64,000 nt of DNA from assembly GCA_026018925.1 (NCBI GenBank), contig JAKSZU010000016.1:34770877-34834876 (forward strand), read 5' to 3'. A model generated the notes under the pieces. That model was not told the origin of the DNA. It did not search any database and saw only the letters and a list, made by a program, of their open reading frames with translations. Origin of the DNA: Tupaia tana. Its lineage: Eukaryota; Chordata; Mammalia; Scandentia; Tupaiidae. This document shows, one piece after another, positions 31,484-43,511 of the stretch (its first letter is position 1; each line of letters opens with the position of its first letter). A program made the position numbers and the translations under genes.

Positions 31484-31760
31484 CCAAGTGCGTAATGGCT
31501 ATGTCGCTGGACTCCCATGTAGTCGACCACGGTTTGCGTCCCGGATCCAGTGGCTTAAAACTCACACCAGGCGCGTGTGCGTGCGTGCCCAAGATCCTGA
31601 GAGGAGAATGGAGGAGAAGGGATTGTGGCATGGCCATCCACTCTGGGGGGGTGATTTCTCGCTTTCTGTCTTTCTGTCTCTCTCTGTCTGGCGAGCGCAC
31701 GCGCCCTATAGCAAAAACAAAAAACAAAAAACAACAAAAAAAAACCCCCCAAAAAACCAA
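31484..31760 (+). mobile_element. Young tRNA-derived SINE (type A), head slightly truncated
   Basis: CAAGTGCGTAATGGCTATGT, TCGCTGGACTCCCATGTAGT, GCGCGTGTGCGTGCGTGCCC, GCGAGCGCACGCGCCCTATA, then (CAAAAA)n. Confidence 0.88.
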
Positions 31761-32265
31761 GTGAACTTACTATTGAAAGTAGTTAGATTATTTAAGAAAT
31801 AGGGGTAAAAAAAATTCTAGAAACTAGAAATGGAAAATTTTTTGATAATAATATGCATGATTAAGTCACTATGCAGTATGTTCTGGATGGGAAATCACAT
31901 TTTGTATGCTGTGACGATGCTTAGGGAAATAATGTAAATTAATTTAAAAAATGTTTCAGAAAAAAAAATATATCTACTCGATGACTGCAGTAAGATATTT
32001 AGCCCCAGCTAGAGGCCTGAGCTTTCTGTAGAAGGGCTCTCATTCTCTGCAACCCTTAGGAATCCAGAAACTCTGGGGATACCGAAGGCACCTCAGACCC
32101 AGGAAAACACTGGTCTGGGATCAAGTTGTGAGCAGCCATCTCGTTATTGGGCTGCTGGATTTGGAGGGTGCTCCCCTCCCTGGACTTGGGACTTCTTGCC
32201 TGAAACACTAAGCAGCTGGCCCAGAAAGATCTCTGAGGTCACTTTCTGCTCTCTCTCTCTTTCTT
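31761..32265. other. Intergenic sequence, no feature seen
   Basis: No recognised repeat or coding signal. Confidence 0.45.
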
Positions 32266-32269
32266 TTTT

Positions 32270-32560
32270 TTTAATTTAAATTTTTAATTTATTCTCCCAG
32301 CTTTATTAAGGTATAATCGACAAATTAAAATGGTATATATTTAAAGCATACAGTTGTTCTGAAATATGTATACACTCTGAAATAATGACCACAATCAAGC
32401 TAATGAACAATCCATCATGTCACAGTTGCCATTTGTGTGTGTGTGAGGATCTATTCTCAGCAAATTTTAAGTATATATTACAGTACTAACTACAGTCACC
32501 ATGCTGTGTTTTAGATCTCAAAGAGCTTACTCATCCCGCATAACTAATTCAGATATTGAG
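32270..32560. mobile_element. Ancient L1 (L1M-like) 3' UTR relic
   Basis: CCAGCTTTATTAAGGTATAA and TAATGACCACAATCAAGCTA are landmarks of old mammalian L1 3' ends. Confidence 0.6.
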
Positions 32561-32599
32561 TAATTCTGCAAAACGAGCCAAAGCTCCTGTTTTACAATG

Positions 32600-32700
32600 C
32601 TGCTGGCTTCCTATGTTTGGCCATGACCTTGGCTGGGTGACTTTAGGCAGGTCTCTTTCCCTCTCTGGTTCTTTTTTTTATCTCTTGTTACTCTATCCTT
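32600..32700 (+). mobile_element. MIR fragment
   Basis: GACCTTGGCTGGGTGACTTT followed by AGGCAGGTCTCTTTCCCTCT resembles the MIR core. Confidence 0.5.
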
Positions 32701-32997
32701 TCAACTGATCCCCAGGCTCAACTTACGACAGTGTTCCTGGGGTTGGGGAGGAAAGCCTCTGTACGCTTTGCTTTCCCCTCCAACCTGGATACTGGCTGAG
32801 AAAGTTCTGTCTGGGGGCTGTCTCAGGAGAAGGAGGGGCTGGGTATAGGCTGTCAGGTGATCCTGGTACCTGGGAGCCAGAACTTTCCACTGTCCTGTTA
32901 TTGAACCCTGGAGGAAGGTCCAAGATTTGAGAGAAAAAAGCCTGGAACTGAGCCCTGGGTGCAAATTCTACCCATAATTCAATAGCCATAGCTCTCA

Positions 32998-33246
32998 TTT
33001 TTTTCCCCCCCATAGGGCACGTGTGCTCGCCAGAAAGACAGAGAGAGACAGAGATATAGGAAGTGAGAAATCACCCCCTGGGGGGGATGGCCACATCACA
33101 ATCCCTTCTCTTCCATTCTCCTCTCGGGATCTTGGGCATGCATGCACACATATCTGGAGTGAGTTTAACTACCAGGTCCAGGACCCGAACTGCAATCGAC
33201 CACATGGGAGTCCAGTGACATAGCCATTATGCCAACTGCTGGTCCC
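32998..33246 (-). mobile_element. tRNA-derived SINE (type A)
   Basis: CATAGGGCACGTGTGCTCGC, CACCCCCTGGGGGGGATGG, GGGCATGCATGCACACATAT, and a head ending CCAACTGCTGGTCCC. Confidence 0.87.
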
Positions 33247-35442
33247 TCATGTGGTTTTGTACTGACCCCACTGCAATGCATGCCTTTGGCTAGATCCTTT
33301 TCATTGAAGGAGCCCCTCAGTGCTGTCACCTTCTCTTGAATTTATACATCTCCGTGTCTCAGTACTTGGCCCCTAAACAGTGGTGCTGAAGAGTTCTAGG
33401 CCCTGTGCCTGATGATTTTGCGGGCCTGGAGTGGGGTCCTGATATCTGCATTCTTTTAACTTGCTGCCAACAGGTGAAATAATGCCTTAGAAATGTGTTG
33501 AAGGAGCAAATCATTTACATTAATGGCTGTATTTTTTTTCCCTATCCTTTCATTTATTTCTTTCACATTTTAAATCATATCTTAGTATCTTGGAATTCTG
33601 GGAAGGGGATGTAAAAATAGCAGTTTTTCAGAACCAGCGTTTTCCCATCTTCTGTTTAGTCTGGGGCAATGTCTGTAGTCGCTCCCTGGCTGTGGTCCTT
33701 GTGGAATGCTGGCAGTACACATGCCCTGACACCCCTAATGCTCCCCTGACAGCTCAGGTCCTTTAGCCCCCAGGGTCAAGGGAGCCAGATCACCCCACAC
33801 ACAGCCTGGCCGAGGTGATCACGTTTCTTTTGTCCTGGTGGGCTTCAGAGGCTGGAGCCTTAATTCTGCCTTTCAATTAACTCAAGTAAATGAGACCTGC
33901 TCAGCTGGCAGTGGATGTAATGTTGCCTGAGCTCAGAGGGCAATTGGGAAGGCAGAGCAGAACCCCTCTAGAGAAGGGCTCCTCCTCTGTATCTGGCATC
34001 CTCTGGACTCTCCCTTCTCCATCCCACTTACTTGTCCACTGCCTAGCTTTCTAGGCAGCTCCTTCCTGTTCCCTCTTGCTGTCCCTGGGACTGTTGTCCA
34101 TGAGCCACCTGGCTTCCCTGTCCTTGACACCAGGGCACCTGTGGACAGGACCTGACCTTCCTTCAGGTCGTAGCCTCCCTTGTTGAACTGGCCACCTCCC
34201 CTACAACCTGCCTGTTCTCCGTTGCCCTGAGAGCCAGGATCCAAAACCAGTCATAACAAAGTCACAGAAAGGAAAGGAGGAAAAGTAAAAACATGTAACT
34301 TGGCCCCAAAACAAACCCAGAGATGGATTCACTTCCAAACCACTTAAAACAAAGATGTGACAAAGCTCTGGCGCAAGGGCTGCAGGGCTCTGCCTCGGTG
34401 GGGCCCCCCAACTTGGAGGAAAGATCTCTGTTGTAGAGAGGAGTAGGAATGGGAGCCCAGGAGGGAAGGGACCTTCAGTAGAGCAGGGCTAAAGGCTTAG
34501 CCTGTGCGATGGGGCCTCCCACAAGAGCCTTCAGAGGGGAGCAAACGGCTGGGCTGTCTGGTCATGGTCTCCTGCCCCCTCCTCCCCTGCCTTAGCCCTC
34601 CAGGCAACCTCAGCCTCTCCAGAGAGGGCCTGACTGCGGTTCTTTCTGCTAAGTCTTTCCACATGTTCTGTGCTGGCCCGTGCGCTTCAGCTCTTTGCTC
34701 CAGGCCATCCCCAAGTCCCAGCTCATGTGCTTCCTTCTGAGGGGGGCTGCTCTGTCTTTCCACTTCCTCCCGAGTCCTGGTCTAGCCGTGGCCTGGGGTG
34801 TTGTGCTGGGCTGGGACTCACTGCTCCTCCCTGTGTCTAGCCATGCCCTGGGATGGTGGGTGTGCATGGTCCCCTGCAGGAAGAAGGTTCTGGTCTGGTG
34901 GTTGGTCAGACTCTACTGCTCTGATCTGAGAGACTTTGGGGGGCAGTCCCTAACATGGAAGAGCTTCCTTCTTCTCAGCACAGTGCTGGAAAAGTCTACG
35001 AGGCTTGAGCAATGGCTGTCCTGAGAGTATCTTTTAGGAGAGAAGTGATAGAAGGATTCATTTAGTCACTCACTCACTTGTCATTTCACCATTAGGTAGG
35101 CATCTACTCTCTTCCAGTCTCTTTCTGTATGTTGACAGGTGGGCCCTTCCAGACAGCCATGTGTTGGGCTCCAGTGGCAGCTCTGAGCCATTGAGGCTGC
35201 CCACAGCTGTTTCTGATTACCATGCCTGCGTTGGCCTTGGGGGTTGGATGTCCTTTCTCTCTCTGAAAAGGAAATACTTACGCCTCCCACAACTTGTGGA
35301 GAAAAAGTGCAGGCCTGTGTGACTTAATAAAGCCACCAGGACCCTGCTTCTTCTGCCCAGCAGAGCCCTCCAGACTCAAGCTCATGACTACCCTCATTTC
35401 TCGTCTTTTCTGAACACGAGCCACTTTTTAAGACTCAGTTCA
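33247..35442. other. Intergenic unique sequence (2.2 kb)
   Basis: The longest stretch without a recognised repeat in this part of the window, with moderate GC around 33.9-34.9 kb. Several short open frames on both strands overlap each other and show no protein-like features. No gene assigned. Confidence 0.45.
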
Positions 35443-35660
35443 GGGCTAGGTGATGATGTAGCAGTAATGGAACTGGACCCATATGGTCCTGGGTTTATGT
35501 CCTGGGACGTCCCTGAGTACACCAGGTGTACACTTGTGCCTGTGATCTGGGGCTGGCTAAGACTAGGGGTGGATTGCAGCATGAAGATCCTGTTAGGGGT
35601 GCCTGTCTCTCTCTCTCATGGAAGAAATAAATAAAAATAAACTTAAAAATAAAATCCCTC
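35443..35660 (+). mobile_element. Third SINE type (type D)
   Basis: CAGGGCTAGGTGATGATGTA head, GGTCCTGGGTTTATGTCCTG, GGGGCTGGCTAAGACTAGGG, GGTGGATTGCAGCATGAAGA, GGTGCCTGTCTCTCTCTCTC, and an AAAT-rich tail. Collinear with 11278-11505. Confidence 0.75.
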
Positions 35661-35699
35661 TTCCCTGCTGTGTTTGGTAATGAAAACAATCTACCCTCC

Positions 35700-35960
35700 T
35701 AGCTGAGCCTTGTCCAGAGCTGTGTGATCCTGGGCAAGTTATTTAATCCTCCAAAGCTCTGTTTCCTCATCAGGAACTTGGGGATAATTGTAGTTCCTAC
35801 CTCCAAAATTCTTTAAGGGTTTATTATGTATTATTAAATTTTCCAAAGATGGTTTCAAAGAAAAATGCTGTAGAAACAGCTCATCATAATAGCTCATTTT
35901 ATTGTAGCCTTACAATGTGCCAGATGTGGTTTAAGTGTTTTGTGCATATTATTGCATTGA
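35700..35960 (+). mobile_element. MIR relic
   Basis: AGCTGTGTGATCCTGGGCAA, then GTTATTTAATCCTCCAAAGC and GTTTCCTCATCAGGAACTTG, a textbook MIR core. The sequence after 35820 may be a second old element (ACAATGTGCCAGATGTGGTT). Confidence 0.8.
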
Positions 35961-37675
35961 CTCTTCCGTGGCTTCTCCCTCCACATTGCTGGGTCCTATT
36001 CTTCTTTTACCAAGGCAATCAAGGGAGGCAGCACTCTTGGTACAGAATAAAACAATTCTCTTTGAGGAACTACTCTTTTCCCTCTAGTTGTTTTCGTCCT
36101 GAGAGAGTCAAGTGTTTTTTTTGTGGATTCCTGAAGCTTGAGGAGAAGCTACCATCATCAGCTGTTGGGGGTACTTTCTGGTCCCTTTGTGTCATGAGCA
36201 AACTTCAGGGCCAGATCCTATTAGGACAATCAGGCAAATTTGAGTTTTTTCCTTTGAGCTTGGGACTGGGCAGATACCCGTGGCCCTTGGTCCCCTGGGG
36301 GCCACCAGGGGAGTAATGAGATCATGTCTGCAGTGGTCTGCAGCCCTTGGAAGAAAATCCCCCTGTAGTTTCTTGGAAAAGGCTTCTCCTTCCACCGTTC
36401 TGCTCACACCGTCTCAGCTTTCCTGTCTGGCTACGGTCACAAACAGCAGCCTGCATGGTCTCACCAAGTTTCCATTTACTTGCCCTCTAGTCTTTTCCTG
36501 CTGTTAGGTTTCGTCCCTGGGGGCCAGATGCATGTCTGACCTTGCGTCCCCACCAATCACTTACTCCTTCAGATGACTGTAATAAAGGGCATTTGGGAAA
36601 TTGGGGGCTGGGGTGGTGGTTTGTTGTTTCATTGTATACATTCCCTCATACTGTCTGGATGTATGAGTCTAGGGTCTAGAGAGGGAGAGAAAAGGTAGGC
36701 TTTATTATTTTTTGTAGATGTTTACCTGCTGGAGAGTTTAGTAATTTTGGCTTTGGAGGCCCTTTCCAGCACTCAGCTACACGTGATGTCCATTTACTGG
36801 CTTTGTTGAGTTTCCTTCTCAGTGCACCGAGGTGGAACGGGTGGGGGAGACCCGTGGCTCCCTAAACAACTCCATCCTGGATGCTGTGGGACTGAGCTCC
36901 AATGCTGTCTCTCATGTTCATTTTCTGAGTGATTGATGATCAATCCCTTTTTATTTTTAGTTTGACCCTTTCAGCTGTAAGAAGGTCATTCCTGCCTGGC
37001 ATCCCACAATTTTCTATGGGAATGTGATCCTTAAGGAGGGCTGGTGTGCCAGTGAGGCAGATGGACAAGGAGGGACATGTAGGTGGTGAGAGCGATGAAG
37101 GTTTGCAGGTGCTAAGGTAAAACGGGGGCCTGGCAGGGGGCAGAGAAGTCAGAGGCCACTTATAAAGCTGACTTCTCCATGGAGGATGGCAGCAGGAGGG
37201 CCCGGCTTCCAGATAAGTAGGGGCAGGTAGGGAGCTGCAGGTAGGCAGGGCCTGCTAAGTGGTTTGGGTTTTACCCTAAGGACCAGAGAGTTCTTGGCAA
37301 GGTGTTGGAACATGGCAAAAATCAGAGATGTTCATCCACGAGGGCATCTCAGAGATATGAAGTAAGTAGAGGGCCCAGGGAACCGGGGACTTGAGACCTC
37401 CAGGCAGGGATGAGTCTTGAGATCTCTAGACAGGGCTAGTACCACAATTACAATTTCTGAACGTCTCAAGGGTGCTGTGTTTCAATGCAAGAGCCTCACC
37501 TGACATCTGGGTAGTTATGACGCAGCTGCTTACCAACTGCCTTGCTCTGTGCGAAGACCTCAGCTCATCACCCCAATGTGCAGGGCGAGGCCAAGGCCAG
37601 ACGCAGAACTAAGCTTTGAAGTTCTAAAAGCAGGTGGGGGCCTGCAGCTGACTGTCTTTCCCTTACTGAGAAGTG
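35961..37675. other. Intergenic sequence, no feature seen
   Basis: About 1.7 kb. A 155-codon open frame at 35849-36316 crosses the MIR boundary and has no protein-like features. Confidence 0.45.
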
Positions 37676-37679
37676 GGAC

Positions 37680-37925
37680 AGGGTAGTGATTAAAAGTGTG
37701 GGTTTCAGCGACTGATGCCCAGGTGGAAATCCAGTTCTCCTACTTCACAGGTGTGAGTGCGAATGTGCATTTCTTAATTTCTCTGGGGCTCTGTCCCTTA
37801 GTAGTGAAATAGAAATATCATAGAAGTATCAGACCTGATATAGAAATATCAGCCCTGTAGAGATATTCTGAAGATTTAATGCAATAATACATTTAAAACC
37901 CTGGAATGACTCCTGGCATATATAC
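37680..37925 (+). mobile_element. MIR relic
   Basis: AGTGATTAAAAGTGTGGGTT, ATTTCTCTGGGGCTCTGTCC, and GAAGATTTAATGCAATAATA are in MIR order. Confidence 0.7.
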
Positions 37926-38008
37926 GACTACAGTAAATGGAGCTTTTATGATGATACATTTCTCCAGCATTTTTAAAAAAATTCTCTTTGTTAAAAATGA
38001 AATGTATT

Positions 38009-38175
38009 GGGGCCAGCAAGTAGTGTGATGGTTGAGGTACTGGACTTCCATGTGGCCAACAGTGTTTGATTCCCATACGGAGCAACTTGATTTCTCATTT
38101 AAACTCTCTCTCTGTCTTTCTCTTGTGAGCACATCTGCCCTATAGCAAATTAAAATAATAATAAATAATTTGTAA
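38009..38175 (+). mobile_element. Short tRNA-derived SINE (type B)
   Basis: GGGGCCAGCAAGTAGTGTGA head, TTGATTCCCATACGG, a TC-rich run, and GCACATCTGCCCTATAGCAA, which is a type A ending. It looks like a B/A intermediate. Confidence 0.82.
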
Positions 38176-38187
38176 AAATGAATTATA

Positions 38188-38420
38188 GGGACCAGCAGAT
38201 GGCATAATGGTTACATTGTGGTTCAAGTCCAGGACCTGGTAGCTTAAATTCATGTTGGGTGCGTGTGCGTACGTGCCCAAGATCCTGAGAGGAGAATGGA
38301 GGAGAAGGGATTGCAGCATGGTCACCCCCCCTGGAGTGTGATTTCTTGCTTTCTGTCTGTCTTTCTGGTGAGTGCACATGCCCTGTAGCAAAAATCTCTC
38401 TTAAAAAAAGATAAATAATA
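38188..38420 (+). mobile_element. tRNA-derived SINE (type A) with a deletion in the head
   Basis: GGGACCAGCAGATGGCATAA, then GGTTACATTGTGGTTCAAGT with the anticodon-arm segment missing, CCAAGATCCTGAGAGGAGAA, and CCTGTAGCAAAAATCTCTCT. Confidence 0.88.
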
Positions 38421-38429
38421 AATCTTTAA

Positions 38430-38555
38430 AGAATTTTGGAGGTAGGAATTATAATTATCCTCAATTTTCTGATGAGAAAGCAGGGTCTCAGGGTGGCGGG
38501 GTGGGGGGTTAAATAACTTGCCCAGTATCATACAACTCTGGGCAAGTTTTAGCCA
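38430..38555 (-). mobile_element. MIR/L2-like relic
   Basis: TATCCTCAATTTTCTGATGA and TTAAATAACTTGCCCAGTAT are typical of this ancient class. Confidence 0.55.
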
Positions 38556-38808
38556 CGAGGCTGGCCCACTTCTCATCATCAAAGACAGCGGGGGTCAGCT
38601 CCACAGTGCAGAAGTTAGGTGCGATACAGAGAAACTTCGATCCCACATGACCAGCTATGGTGTGCCTAGGATCCTGGTAGGATAGAGAATTGGACAAAAA
38701 GGAATTGTGATATGACCAGGCCCTATCTGTGAAGGATAAAGTTCTTGGTGGACGGGTTCTCTCTCACACATATGTACACATGCATGCCTTCTGGCATTAA
38801 AAAAAAAA
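38556..38808 (+). mobile_element. Old tRNA-derived SINE (divergent long type)
   Basis: Head GAGGCTGGCCCACTTCTCAT, CCTAGGATCCTGGTAGGATA, GGAATTGTGATATGACCAGG, and GCATGCCTTCTGGCATTAAA with a poly(A). Confidence 0.68.
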
Positions 38809-38891
38809 TGTGAAAAAGCAAGGAGGAAGTTAGCTCTGGACTAAGCCTTAAAAAGCAGTTAGTATTCAAAAAGACCAAGAATTGTGGGCAT

Positions 38892-39062
38892 GGGGTTGGC
38901 TAGTGGCATAGTAGTTAAGGTGTTGGACTCCTACATGGTCAACTGTGGTTTGAGTCCTGGACCTGGTGGCTTGCTCTCTCACTTTCCCTTTCTCTCTCTG
39001 TCTCTCTCTAGTAAGTTAAAAAATAAATAATAAGAACAAATAAATGAATCTTTTAAAAAAAG
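38892..39062 (+). mobile_element. Short tRNA-derived SINE (type B)
   Basis: GGGGTTGGCTAGTGGCATAG, TTGGACTCCTACATGGTCAA, GTTTGAGTCCTGG, a TC-rich run and an AAAT-rich tail. Confidence 0.86.
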
Positions 39063-40145
39063 AAATGTGGACATTTATGTGGGTGCCAACAGACATTTTT
39101 GAGCCTCTTTTATGCCATGAATGCTTGTTAGACTCTGTTCATACAAGGTGAGCCAGAGCCAGACATTGTCAGCAGACAAGAGACAGATCCACACTCACAA
39201 TAGGCGCTGAGGGTTGTGGGATTTGTATAAGAGAATTGGGAGGCCAAGGGTAGTCCTGGAGGACTTCTTGGAGCCTTCATTCCTAGTTAGCTCCCATCTA
39301 TTGGGCGCTAACCACATAGCAGGCACTGTACTGAGTGAGCTGTAGACATCATTTCATAAATCTCCATGGGCAACTTGGGGGTCTGTGGCCCATTTTCCAC
39401 CCAAGTGCAGTGCCAGGCAAAGGCCATCTTGCTCTTAGTGAATGGATGACCAGGGTGTTCATTGCAAAGTAAGGAGGTTGCAGCTATGGAGAAGTGATTC
39501 ATCAGCAGTTGCTGAGTACATGAACCAAGGAATCAGACCCAGAACCCACTAATCCTGGGGCGAGGAGCCTAGCCTGGACTGCCGATCCCTGCGTGGCTGG
39601 GAGGCCTTGCTAAAGTCACAGACTCTGCATGAATTGATTTGAATATGGAGATAAAAATATTTATTTCAGAGGCTTTGGAAAGGATTAAATAAAATCCTGT
39701 AATATATATGGTTGCTTAGTACAGGACTGGCCTATAGTCATCACTGAGTAAATTATTATTCAGGGAGCTTTGCTCCAAGGCTGGGTCTGTGAATACCCAT
39801 TTGATTAATGCTTCATCCTCTTAGGTAGCTTTTTACCATTCATCCTTGGGAGCTGCTTCTTCCTAAAATTTTGAGTTAGGCATCAAAGTCTTCCCACATC
39901 AATATGAAATGACTTCTATGAGTCCAACAAAAGCCTTTTCACACAGATGTTTTTGTTTTTGATGGAAAACTGGCTTATTTGAGTAGTCACCTGATTTAGT
40001 TAGAACCTGGATAGAATCTGCTGACTGAGGTTATGGAATGACACTAAGATAAGTGACCAAGTGCTCTTAGGAACTTACTTTATCGAGATACTTTGGAAGA
40101 TAAATGGATGCTTGGGCTAAAGATTAAGAAGGAAAGAAAGAAAGA
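39063..40145. other. Intergenic sequence with a MIR-like segment
   Basis: 39600-39765 carries MIR-like order (GATTAAATAAAATCCTGTAA, CAGGACTGGCCTATAGTCAT). The remainder shows no feature. Confidence 0.45.
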
Positions 40146-40486
40146 TGACCTGGCCCTATAGCACAGTGGATAAGCATAGTGCATTCGGAGCTGGATCCCA
40201 CATGGGTGACTGTGCTTCAAATCTCAGCTTAAAAAACATGTCAGGTGCATGTGTATATGGGCCCAGGATTCCAATGGGAAAGAGAAATGGAATAAAGAAG
40301 ACTGTGGTATGACCTCCCCATGGGTGCTTTCTCTTTCTCCTTCTCTCTCTCTGGAGAGTGCATGTACCCTCTGGCATTTAAGAAAGAAAGAAAAGAAGAA
40401 GAGAAAGAAAGAAAGAAAAAGAAAAAGAAAAAGAAAAAGAAAAAGGAAGAAAGAAGAAAGGAAAGAAAAAGAGGAAAGAAAAAGAA
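40146..40486 (+). mobile_element. Old tRNA-derived SINE with an expanded purine tail
   Basis: Head GGCCCTATAGCACAGTGGAT, CATGTGTATATGGGCCCAGG, CATGTACCCTCTGGCATTTA, then over 100 bases of A/G (AAAG and AAAAAG units, 40380-40486). Confidence 0.83.
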
Positions 40487-40530
40487 ATAGTTAAAGTACT
40501 ACAGACAAATAAATAAAAACCAGTTGCTAA

Positions 40531-40803
40531 GGGAACCAGCAGTTAGCGTAATGGCTATGTCGCTGGATTCCCACGTAGTCGACCGCAGTTCGTGTCTCGG
40601 ACCCGGTGGCTTACAACTCACGCCGGGCGCGTGTGCGTGCGTGCCCAGGATCCCGAGAGGAGAATGGAGGAGAAGGGATTGCGGCGTGACCATCCCCCCT
40701 GGGGGGTGATTTCTCGCTTTCTGTCTCTATGTCTCTCTCTGTCTGTCTGGCGAGCGCACGCGCCTTATAGCGAAAAACCTCTCAAAAACAAACAAACAAA
40801 CAA
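40531..40803 (+). mobile_element. Young tRNA-derived SINE (type A) with target-site duplication
   Basis: Complete copy beginning GGGAACCAGCAGTTAGCGTA and ending ACCTCTC plus (CAAA)n, very close to 59446-59711. AAAACCAGTTGCTAA (40516-40530) and AAAACCAGTTGCCAA (40804-40818) flank it. Confidence 0.93.
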
Positions 40804-42579
40804 AAAACCAGTTGCCAATAAGGGTACTATGAGAATTACAGTTAAAAAGTGACAAATATTTAGTAACTTAATTAAAATTCTATAGCTTGCATTGGGTTAT
40901 GATAAAAGAGCATTGACTGAATCTGAGCTTTGGTAAGGATCTGTGAAATCCCAGCACTTTATACCTCACAGATAGAATGAAAGCAACACTTACCCTAGGA
41001 AATCAAGCCCACCCTTGGCCCCTCCATGGTTAACCAGGCCCTAGATAGAGTGTCTGTTAATCGTTTTTCCTTGCTTCCAAGGCTCAGGTCAGAGAAACCC
41101 ACATTTGGAATGCCTGAGAGAAAGGAAGAAATCAATTTCTCTTTGTCTCTATTGTAGTCTGAGACAGATGAAAGAATATGGCATTTTCCACTGCAGCAAC
41201 ATCTCATTCCGTTTGCTGCCAATCTAAAGAAACTTGAGGAATCTTAGCAGTTGGGAGCTGGGAGGTGTCTCTAGCCTTGCTGGAGTGTCTAGCTAAAATG
41301 CAGATGGAGATGGGTGTCCACTCCACAGAGAAAGAGGTGCCTGAAGCCCCTCCCCTGGAAAAAAGTCCTCCTCTGTTCCAATTTCCAGTGTTTATTTTGG
41401 CCTCAGGCAATAGACTCCTCTGGGGAAAGAGGAGCTGAGTGGAACAGAGGCAGGGAGGGAGCATTTGAAAACCACAGGATTAGTGATGAGATGATGCAAA
41501 ACACACCTAACCAAAATACTGAGTCTAGGGTGGGTCAGTACAGTGGATATCTGGACTGTTCCATGACTATCAGGGCCAGTATGCACAACTAGACACACCC
41601 AAATTCCTGGTTCCTGGCGGATCTCGATTTCCTGAAAAACCTTCCACAGAGGGAGTCCAAAGCTTTAGCTAAAAGGCCATAATTATGGCCCCCTCCCCTC
41701 CCTTGTAGTCACAAGCAGCACTTCCTGGTTGGTGACTTTGCATGTGTTAAGTAAGTCTTCCAAAAGAAAGATGGTGGAGGTTTTTGCTAGTCTGCGTGGG
41801 CCTCATGCCTCATGCCCCTGGCACAGATGCCCCCCAGGGCTAGCCACCAAAGCACTTGGGTTGTGGAGGCAGCACATCCCTTACTTCCAGCCTCTGATGC
41901 TTCACAGAACCTGGGATTCTCCTGGGGTAGACTATGGGAAGGAAGTCCTATAATCATAACCTGGGCTGGAGACTCCACCACCCTGGGGACTGTGCAGACT
42001 CATTTGCTTGCAGAGAAGAAAAGAAAAGTGGAGAAAAGAACAGAAGGGGACCAGAAAGTCAGTCTCCTGTGGATCCAATCCTGAAGAATTTTTCCAGGTA
42101 GAGGGACTATGGGCGGTTAAGAACTATCCCTCTGTCCCCCAAAGTTCTGCCAGGACTGGGCACGCAGTATTGGTCTGGTTAATGAATGTGACTTTTCAAA
42201 GACTTAACGGACCACCTGCTGGTTTGCATCATGCTTTATTAGCAGCAGGGGCTAAGGGTCTGCCCACCCCTGCCCTTACTAGGCCCTCCCACATGGTTGG
42301 GCTTTGGACCTCTGACCTTGGGTGAGTAAAACATCACCCACTGCTCCTCTGTTACTTCCCAGGCTACCTCTGCCTCTCCCTCCCATGAAATAAAACAAAA
42401 CAAACAAAAGTCCTTGGGACCACCTTTGGATCTTGCCTGCTTAGAGAAAAATTTTCTTGTGGCTAATGGAAAAGCTGCCAGATTGAAGATTTTTCCAGTG
42501 AATAAAACCTTCTCTCTACTCCCTGACTCTAAATGTCATCACTTGAGATGAGTTGGTTTGTGAACTCTAATAAGAAGTG
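40804..42579. other. Intergenic unique sequence
   Basis: About 1.8 kb without recognised repeats or a gene. Confidence 0.45.
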
Positions 42580-42846
42580 GAGGTAGGCAGCAGGTGACAT
42601 GGTGGTTAAGCTGCTGGATCTCCGCATAGCTGACTATGGTTTGAGTTCTGGACCTGGAGGCTTGAAAAATTATGCCGTGTGCGTGTATGTGAGTGCCCAA
42701 AATCCTAAGAGGAGAATAGGGTAGAGGAGAGGAGAAGGGACTGTGGCTTGGCAACCCCCTGAGGGAGTGTGTATGATTTCCCTCTGTCTGTCTCTCTCTG
42801 GCGAGTGCACATGACCTTATAGCAAAAACCTTAAAAAAAAAAAAGA
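42580..42846 (+). mobile_element. tRNA-derived SINE (long type)
   Basis: GGCAGCAGGTGACATGGTGG, GTTTGAGTTCTGG, AAAATCCTAAGAGGAGAATA, GCGAGTGCACATGACCTTAT, poly(A). Confidence 0.85.
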
Positions 42847-43321
42847 GGATGGGAATTTGGGAGAATATGAACAACAGGGACAAAAGTGCATGAAACAAAT
42901 GGATACATTATGGAACTATATACCACAGCTGAGTAAACATTTTGCTAACAATTCACTCCCTAAAAAGCTCCCCAAAACTAGTAAAACTATTATTGAATGG
43001 TACAACATTATGTGATGTTTTGAGACTGAAGACAATGAATATGTCTATATCCTTGATTTGATTACTACACACTATATGCCTGCTTTGAAAAGCATACTGT
43101 ATCCCATAAAGATGTCTTGGATGGCTACCTGCAAAAAGAAGTAGACAGGGACTCTGCAGCCACTCCCTCCTTGCCCTCACAACTTTCAATGTAACTTGAA
43201 GGCAAGTTTTTTCCCTATGGTTGGGTCTCAGTTTAACCTTGAGGTGGGGCGCTGTCTTATTCATCTTTGTATTTTCAAGGCCTGGCATGAAATACCAGAG
43301 CACAAAATATTTCAGGTTCTC

Positions 43322-43493
43322 TGGGACCAGCAGGTGGCGTGGTGGTTAAGGCGCTGGACACTCCCACACGGCCGACTGTGGTTCGAATACCTGGTGGCTT
43401 GCTTTCTCACTTTCCCTCTCTCTCTCTGTATCTCTCTCTGGTCAAATTAAAATAAGTGAATGAATAAATAAAATTAAAGAAATAATTATTAAA
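43322..43493 (+). mobile_element. Short tRNA-derived SINE (type B) with a perfect 18-bp target-site duplication
   Basis: GGGACCAGCAGGTGGCGTGG, GTTAAGGCGCTGGACACTCC, GGTTCGAATAC (B box), a TC-rich run, CTGGTCAAATTAAAATAAGT. The 18 bases at 43304-43321 recur exactly at 43494-43511. This shows that type B was mobile as its own unit. Confidence 0.94.
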
Positions 43494-43511
43494 AAAATAT
43501 TTCAGGTTCTC

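Noticed and set aside
33247..35442. Possible second protein-coding gene in the GC-richer 34-35 kb stretch
   Set aside because: Overlapping short frames on both strands, no consistent frame, no splice-linked exons and no recognisable protein.
35849..36316. 155-codon plus-strand open frame
   Set aside because: It begins near an old MIR, has no recognisable domain, and there is no transcript signal around it.
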